Of a stretch of DNA of 64,000 nucleotides, positions 59,047 to 64,000 are shown in pieces. The DNA comes from Cristatella mucedo. Its lineage: Eukaryota > Bryozoa > Phylactolaemata > Cristatellidae. The stretch is from the NCBI GenBank assembly GCA_009760855.2, contig WPIO01000009.1, positions 1,271,001 to 1,335,000 of the forward strand. The letters are read 5' to 3'. The notes under the pieces were generated by a model. It worked only from the letters and a program-made list of their open reading frames with translations, searched no databases and was not told the origin of the DNA. A program made the position numbers and the translations under genes. The stretch's first letter is position 1. Every line of letters starts with the position of its first letter.

Positions 59047-60969
59047 TTATTTCATCAGTTTTGAATTATATTTGAGAAATATCAGTCGAGCTGCATTCTC
59101 TGGCAGAAGTGAACTTCGATGATCACTGAGGACTTCCCCAGCAACACTGAACAAACGTTCTGAAGGTACACTTGTTGGTGGAGCACCCAAATAAACGCGA
59201 GCTACTGTTGCCAGAGCTGGCAGTCGTTCCCTGTTCTGTCTCCACCACTGTAGTGGATCAGCCTCTCTGTTTATTAATGGCTCTGCCAAGTATTTGTTCA
59301 GCTGACTGTCAATGTCTGGTTGTTGCTCACTGCCTGTGGTACCAGCAGTAGATTGAACAATGTCATCAAAACATTCCCAAAGTACTGATGATTGAGAAGA
59401 ATTATCCAGCCGGGCTTGCTTGGCTGGAATTTCTTCATTTGTGTCAACCTGCCGCTCAGACTGATTTTTGTGGCTTCCATCTTGCACAGTTTCTATCTGC
59501 CCTGTCAATTCATTGAATGCAAGCAGAACCCTTGCTTTTGTAGCTGTCAGTGTAGCTTCTGATGAGAAGAATTTTGTTTTGAATCGTGGATCAATCATTG
59601 TCGCCACTGTATACAGGGCTTCCTGCTCGATACTGTCAAAGCGTTCATTCAATGAGTTGATTAGGGTTGACCTCATAGTCTTTACACCTGCATCTGTGCA
59701 GTCCTTCTTCAACAGGTTCCGCAGAGCTGTTACAATAGGAATAACTAGTGATATACGTGCTGCTTCACGGCTAACTTCTCTTGTTGCCTCTTCAAACGGA
59801 GCAAGCACGGACACAGCATTTTCAGCCACGGACCACTGATGTGCAGTTGGGCAGGAAGTGCCAACGACTTCTGAACAGTAGAGGGTTAATGCCCGACGCT
59901 GTTCACATAGACGACGCAGCATGTAAAACGTTGAGTTCCATCTTGTGCTCACGTCTTGTAACAGCTGGTGGTCTGGCAAACCCAGTTCAGCCTGCAACTC
60001 CTTGAACCGACCACTCGCAGATGAAGAATGTTTAAAATGACCAACTAATTTCTTTCCGATACTTATTATGTCTGATACTCCCCGCTGACTGAGCAATCCG
60101 TCATGCACACATAACTGCATGGTATGTGCAAAGCACCCGAAGCTTTTTATGTTGGCATCACGAAAACATTTTGATATGTTCGCCGCATTGTCTCGAAGTA
60201 CGACATGACAGCGTCCAAAGCTAATGTTCCATTTGTCAAGCATCTGCTGAAAGGCAGTCATCAGTCCAGCAGCAGTGTGATGACCAGCAAATGGCATGCA
60301 ATCCAACACAAAACTCATGTTTTCAAACTCCTCTGTCAGCCAATGGGCAGTTAAGCCCATGAATGATTGCACAGTATTGTCTGCTGTCCATGTATCAGTG
60401 GTAAAGGACAGAAACGGAATAGTTGCTGGATCGAGTATTACCAACAGCTGGGTGCAAACTTCATCATTAATTTCAGGAATGACTCTCTCTGCAAAATATT
60501 TTCGTGATGGAACAGTGTAACGCCTCTCTAAAACTCCCATGAGTTCAACAAAGCCTGCCTTCTCAACAATCTGAACCGGTTGCATATCTGTTATTATCAT
60601 CTTAGCAATGGCACGGTGAATTCTCACTGATGAGCTGTTATTGATATCCCATACTTTCATGCATGCAACTTGTTCGGGAATCGTTTTCTGGATCATGACT
60701 TTGCCTATTGCACCAGGTGTAACATTCGGCAGTGCTGCAGTTTCAGCCGTCTTCTTTGCATTAGCAATTTTGGTTTGCATTTCGTTGTATTCTTTATAAT
60801 GTTTTGAGCGAAGATGTGTCAGCATGGCCGAAGTTGAAAATTTTTTGGGCTCATCTGGTTTACCACGTGACAAGATGCTTGGACACAGCAAACACTGGGA
60901 TTTTGAGCTGTCACCGTCCTTTTCTCTGAAGTATTCCCAAACTGGACTGTTTTTCATTTTGTCTGTCAT
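59047..60969 (-). CDS. hAT-superfamily transposase with BED zinc finger
   Basis: 640 codons, ATG at 60969, no internal stop. It would cut and paste the surrounding element in the nucleus. N-terminal BED finger: WEYF at 11-14, then C26-x2-C29-x22-H52-x4-H57. The RNase H-like core has SFTTDTWTADN (first aspartate about D192) and HVVLRDNAANISK (second about D260), then the STRWNSTFYML block (R343-W344). The C-terminal hATC dimerisation block runs from about 573 (DPLQWWRQNRERLPALATVA) through SVPSERLFSVAGEVL (about 601-615). I cannot assign the third catalytic acid with certainty. Length is normal for animal hAT/ZBED-like transposases. TTTTTATTTTTAACTAG immediately precedes the ATG and resembles a splice acceptor. 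A possible poly(A) signal AATAAA overlaps the stop codon. Confidence 0.95.
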   Translation of the reverse strand: MTDKMKNSPVWEYFREKDGDSSKSQCLLCPSILSRGKPDEPKKFSTSAMLTHLRSKHYKEYNEMQTKIANAKKTAETAALPNVTPGAIGKVMIQKTIPEQVACMKVWDINNSSSVRIHRAIAKMIITDMQPVQIVEKAGFVELMGVLERRYTVPSRKYFAERVIPEINDEVCTQLLVILDPATIPFLSFTTDTWTADNTVQSFMGLTAHWLTEEFENMSFVLDCMPFAGHHTAAGLMTAFQQMLDKWNISFGRCHVVLRDNAANISKCFRDANIKSFGCFAHTMQLCVHDGLLSQRGVSDIISIGKKLVGHFKHSSSASGRFKELQAELGLPDHQLLQDVSTRWNSTFYMLRRLCEQRRALTLYCSEVVGTSCPTAHQWSVAENAVSVLAPFEEATREVSREAARISLVIPIVTALRNLLKKDCTDAGVKTMRSTLINSLNERFDSIEQEALYTVATMIDPRFKTKFFSSEATLTATKARVLLAFNELTGQIETVQDGSHKNQSERQVDTNEEIPAKQARLDNSSQSSVLWECFDDIVQSTAGTTGSEQQPDIDSQLNKYLAEPLINREADPLQWWRQNRERLPALATVARVYLGAPPTSVPSERLFSVAGEVLSDHRSSLLPENAARLIFLKYNSKLMK

Positions 60970-61724
60970 CTAGTTAAAAATAAAAACACAATTAAAAGAC
61001 TTTTGGATTTATTTATAAGGCCGCCCTTTACGCGTATAGCCAGCAATTTATGGGCACTGCACGCACACACACACGCATTCTCCACGGCAGTCACACTGAC
61101 CTGGTCCTATGTACAGAATTCAAATACGTGAATGCAGCCCCGTTTTAGGTTACGTACTTCAGCGGGGCGCGATTAACTGCCAAAAGCTGTCGCGGCACAC
61201 CAGACCAACCAACCAAAATGTGTTCAGTGACTTCTGTAGTGACGCGGTCTGGCGCTAGCAACACTGCGCACTACGCAAAACTCAAATTTCGGAAAAAAGC
61301 GCAAAAGATATACAGTGCTAGTGGTGTTGTTACCTGCACGGATTTGCAAGTTGTCTCGCCTTGGCTGCAGAGTGACTGCTATTGCAATGAAGGTATACCG
61401 TGAAGAAGTTCCGCACGCTTCCGCCAAGTGCGGCTTCGTGAGACCAAATGCACTGCGAACGAATCTATGGTGCGGCCTGACCGACGACGGGCTGCCGCTC
61501 GCAGCGTTCCGCTCTGACGTCTAAGAATCTAACCGCGCTCGGAAACGTTCCGCCGCTAGCCGAGGTCAAAACCATGTCGTTACGACCTGACGTCGGAGTG
61601 CTCAATCAGCGTCTGAACGTCCTCTCGGCCTCCCCACCCTCTCCCGACGCAGAGCGCAGGGACGTCGGGCCAGCTCCTTCCTCTTATAAATGGAACGAGT
61701 AATATATTCAACCAAAATTCGAAA
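60970..61724 (-). other. hAT 5' region: CpG-rich leader, possible intron
   Basis: From about 61150 to 61690 the DNA is rich in CpG, unlike the AT-rich surroundings, and lies upstream of the transposase on its coding strand. The stretch nearest the ATG ends in a T-rich run and CTAG, as expected of an intron end. A donor cannot be fixed; GGTATACC near 61392-61399 on the minus strand is one candidate. Open frames here (61218-61427) are not recognisable proteins. Confidence 0.4.
61683..61690 (-). promoter_or_regulatory. TATA-like box of the hAT transposase gene
   Basis: TTTATAAG on the minus strand, about 710 bases upstream of the transposase ATG and just inside the right subterminal repeats, followed by a GC-rich putative leader. 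Position and orientation fit a core promoter, but this is a motif match only. Confidence 0.35.
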
Positions 61725-61818
61725 AATCCGGCCAAATCCGGCCAAGTTTTGGCCGGAGCCGGAGCCGGATTTGTAAATTGGCCGGAATTCGGCCGGAGCC
61801 GGAGCCGGAGCCGAATTC
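61725..61818 (+). repeat. hAT right subterminal GCCGGA array
   Basis: Seven GCCGGA hexamers on the plus strand, plus two TCCGGCC in the opposite sense at about 61729-61745. The major cluster points the same way as in the left array instead of being inverted like the termini. Confidence 0.85.
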
Positions 61819-61831
61819 CGGTACAGCCCTA
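61814..61831 (-). repeat. hAT right terminal inverted repeat
   Basis: AATTCCGGTACAGCCCTA on the plus strand, the reverse complement of the left terminus apart from one base in 18. Confidence 0.93.
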
Positions 61832-61847
61832 ATATATATATATATAT

Positions 61848-62070
61848 AAAGGAAGGCCATATACATACTTGCATGTAGCTTGCAGCTGCCTGCAGGGTTT
61901 ACTGAAATCAAAATGGTGGTTGAAGTTACATTGGCAGGCGTTTCGTGGAAAGATATGTGCTTTGTCAATGTCATGATAAAATACTAGCCTTTAAGTAGAT
62001 ACATTTACCACGATTGCAAAACTTACCTAGCTCTTAGCCCAGTCTAACAAATAACTGGAACTAAAAATCA
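61848..62070 (+). repeat. Repeat X, copy 2
   Basis: Begins right after the TA tract on the hAT's right side (AAGGAAGGCCAT) and follows the same block order as 33704-33905: TTGCAGCTGCCTGC, GTTTACTGAAA, TGGTGGTT, TTACATTGGCAGGC, TGTCAATGTCATGATAAAA, CTTACC and CTTAGCCCAG. Confidence 0.55.
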
Positions 62071-62124
62071 GAAATAATCATCATTTCAGTACTTGGACTG
62101 CGCTGTCAACCTTTGTCAACATGA

Positions 62125-62992
62125 TTTAGAATTTGGTAAGGCTGCCGTCCAAATTGGCTCTGCCAGCACATATATCCTGGTGAATCCGCACGAAATCCTG
62201 GTGTCCCGTTCTAAAGTGGCATTTCGTCGGACGACCACATTAGCTCCACAGTAAATTATGTCTAATTTCAGCTACATAAAATTGCGAAAATGTAATGTTA
62301 TTTATACAGGGATAACACGTCTACATTTGTTGATGAATTTCTTATATCCCATCGTGAGTTCTTTAACTCACTACTTGCTAGCCTATCGGCATGTGCACGT
62401 AGGCACTTACAGCTGGTGCAAAACTTGGCACCTAGGCTTGCCTGTTGGGAGTGTCTCAGTTGTCACATCACTCCACTTTCTGTCGACCTGCACTGGCTAA
62501 CTGTCAAGCAAAGCATCGACTTCAAGGTATAGTCGCTCACTTTCAGGTTAGTTCATTCTTTGCCTCCAGATTACTTATCGGATCTGCTACCCCAGCAGGC
62601 TAAGCTTCGTTTCACCTGCTTTACGTAATGTAACTGTTGAATTATATCTCGTACGAACCTCAAATTTTTGGAGGCCCTGCCTTTAGTTGTCATACTCCTG
62701 AAGCCGTTACTCTCTTCATTCCAACAATTTATCTATTTATGAAAGTATTTATAGGGTCCATGTAATCGTTCGTTTATTTGCTTATGTGTGCTCACACTGT
62801 TGCATGCTGACACTAACCACACTTGCATGCTGACCCTGTGCGTATCACCCTAACCTTGGTATAATTATTGCTTATTAAGCTTCTTATCGCTAGCATTTCA
62901 CTCGTGCTTCCTTTGCAGCAAATATAAAGGGCCCACAAATAAGTTGAGTTGTCTGACAGCACTTTATCGAATGCATTATTATTAATATTATT
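62125..62992 (+). mobile_element. LINE family A, strongly decayed 3' half
   Basis: Starts near the KIGSASIS block (CAAATTGGCTCTGCCAGCAC) and passes LDDHISS, LQLVQNLAPRLAC, SVDLHWLTVKQSIDFK and LPPDYLSDLLPQQAK equivalents in changing frames. The 3' UTR, a decayed hairpin (ATAAAGGGCC...ACAGCACTTTAT) and an ATTATTATTAATATTATTA tail follow. Confidence 0.85.
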
Positions 62993-63239
62993 ACTTGGTA
63001 GTAAAATGACGTGGACGAAGGTGAGCCGACTTTTTAACTTCAGTCCGGAAAGATGTACTGTCATTTTACAAGTATTCATGATCCCTAATGACGAGCTCAA
63101 TTTCAGCTTGTAAAACCACCCAAAGTGAGACATACATTTAGTTCCCTGGACTTATCGTAGAGATACGAATATTAAATTAGACTTTTCAAGAAGAAGATTC
63201 AAATTGGACGAGGAATAAAGCCGTGATGGCACACTAAGT
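62993..63239. other. No recognised gene
   Basis: Short AT-rich spacer before the SINE-2 pair; nothing recognised. Confidence 0.35.
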
Positions 63240-63377
63240 ACAGTGGTTGCTTTTCATTACCTCGGTTCCAAGGTTTTGGGCTCCAATCCTGCTGTGAGTG
63301 ATCCTTTATTGCAGCTGCAAGCAGTAGTGACAGTTGTTAAGGCTCTTCTGTAGCTAAAAAAAGAGACTGTTAAATCC
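63240..63377 (+). mobile_element. SINE-2 copy (plus), one half of a tail-to-tail pair
   Basis: A remnant A-box (CAGTGGTTGC) and B-box (GGGCTCCAATCC) precede the SINE-2 body (GTGATCCTTTATTGCAGCTG, CAGTAGTGACAG, AAGGCTCTTCTGTAGC) and the GAGACTGTTAAATC end. About 60 bases further on an opposite copy begins with its own end. Confidence 0.75.
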
Positions 63378-63436
63378 GCTAGTATTTTTTGCTTTTCTTT
63401 GAACTGAAAATAGAATACGAATATGCTAGCACGCGT

Positions 63437-63620
63437 GATAATATTAGCTAATTTAACAGCCTCATTTGTAGAACGGCAGAGGAACATTCAATACTGTCAC
63501 CACCACTTGCACGAGCTGGTGCAATCAAGGATCCCCCACTGCAGGATTCGTACCCACGACCTCGGTCCGTGACCTCGGCCCACGAGCTCAGTCCTCGAAC
63601 TCGGTCGTGAAAAGCGAGAC
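63437..63620 (-). mobile_element. SINE-2 copy (minus), other half of the pair
   Basis: On the plus strand it reads TAATTTAACAGCCTCATTTG, then CACCACTTGCAC, GATCCCCCACTGCAGGATTC and CACGACCTCGG repeated three times with variants before the tRNA head should start. The B-box complement GGATTCGTACCC is clear. The triple CGACCTCGG/CGAGCTCAG/CGAACTCGG block looks like a local tandem expansion of the head's variable part. Confidence 0.78.
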
Positions 63621-63772
63621 TAATAATATTATTAATAATACAATTAATAAAGCACCCTCAAAGAACCCAATCTGTTTCTAGTTGCTTTACATTTGCTGAG
63701 AAGGAAACACGATTGCATGGTGAGTGCTATCATGCTTGATATTAAATCATGAATACTATGGTTAGGGGTGAC
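63621..63772 (-). mobile_element. LINE family A, terminal fragment (minus)
   Basis: On the minus strand: the last part of the 3' UTR (ACCATAGTATTCATGATTTA), hairpin GTAAAGCAACTAGAAACAGA ... GGGTGCTTTATTAA and an ATTATTAATAATATTATTA tail. Directly followed by the tail of another copy. Confidence 0.82.
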
Positions 63773-64000
63773 GTAATAATAATAATACATTTGATAAATC
63801 ACCCTCCAAGAACTCAATCTCTCTATAGGGGCTTTACATTTTCTTCAATGGGAAATTCAATTGAATGGTGAGTAAAATCATGCTTGACAAACAAACAAAA
63901 TGAATAACATGGTTAGGGGAGACATGCACAGGGTCAGCATGCAAATGTGGTTAGTGGCAGCATGCACAGTGTCAGCACGCATAAGCATGTGAAGGACGAA
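63773..64000 (-). mobile_element. LINE family A, terminal part continuing past the window (minus)
   Basis: Tail ATTATTATTATTA at 63773-63786 on the minus strand, hairpin GTAAAGCCCCTATAGAGAGA ... GGGTGATTTATC, then the 3' UTR with both GCATGCTGACCCTGTGCATG-type and GTGCTGACACTGTGCATGCT blocks. The copy is cut by the window end, so its full extent is unknown. Confidence 0.85.

Larger units (their letters stand above)
58620..61831 (-). mobile_element. Complete hAT DNA transposon, 3212 bp
   Basis: Terminal inverted repeats TAGGGCTGTACCGGA(T/A)TT occur at both ends (15 identical bases, then 2 of the next 3). Flanking ATATATAT on each side fits the 8-base duplication typical of hAT elements, but the target is a TA repeat, so this is weak proof. 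Inside are GCCGGA-rich subterminal arrays, a GC-rich 5' region with a TATA-like box on the minus strand, and one uninterrupted transposase gene. No decay is visible, in strong contrast to every LINE copy around it, so this is probably a recent insertion that may still be autonomous. Confidence 0.93.

Noticed and set aside
61602-61974. Gly/Ser/Ala-Pro-rich frames near the hAT right end
   Set aside because: They are translations of the GCCGGA subterminal array and flanking DNA.

Overview
The window is a piece of animal nuclear DNA, most likely from an invertebrate. The evidence is indirect. Two families of CR1/L2-group non-LTR retrotransposons fill much of it. There are two families of tRNA-derived SINEs, one intact hAT DNA transposon with a BED zinc finger, long dinucleotide microsatellites and AT-rich non-coding DNA. 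There are no bacterial-style operons, no rRNA and no free-standing tRNA gene. The species cannot be named from the sequence alone.

Layout. From 1 to 19.4 kb there are scattered 3' ends of LINE family A (tail (ATT)n), degraded SINE-1 and SINE-2 copies, a perfect (AT)86 tract and long AT-rich gaps. From 19.4 to 32 kb come the longest LINE family B copy (minus strand, endonuclease to 3' end), a LINE A copy whose reverse-transcriptase core is deleted, a (TTACA)-type tail array, and a broken copy of a small secreted cysteine-rich peptide gene split by a SINE-1 insertion. From 32 to 41 kb there are more fossils and, at 38.0-38.4 kb, the open copy of the same peptide gene on the minus strand. From 42 to 58 kb LINE A and LINE B copies are packed on both strands, including a nearly full-length LINE A (48.65-52.05 kb) that still shows the N-terminus, APE endonuclease and reverse transcriptase. 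From 58.6 to 61.8 kb lies an apparently complete hAT element: matching terminal inverted repeats, GCCGGA subterminal arrays and an uninterrupted 640-residue transposase. The last 2 kb hold LINE A 3' ends and a tail-to-tail SINE-2 pair.

How the parts relate. LINE A ends in a hairpin (TAAAGCGCC...GGCGCTTTA) just before its (ATT)n tail. SINE-1 is a tRNA head fused to nearly the same hairpin, so SINE-1 probably uses the LINE A reverse transcriptase. LINE B ends in a different nested hairpin before a (TTACA)n tail. No LINE copy here has an intact ORF2; catalytic motifs are broken in different ways in different copies. The hAT transposase is the only long intact coding region.

Most interesting host signal: a six-cysteine secreted peptide gene (38046-38414, minus) and a paralogous fossil about 11.7 kb away (26463-26688, minus). 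Both are preceded by a splice-acceptor-like sequence at the same place relative to the signal peptide. In the second half of the cysteine domain the two copies differ by five synonymous and three mostly conservative amino-acid changes over 18 codons, which points to a coding family formerly under purifying selection. I do not recognise the family.
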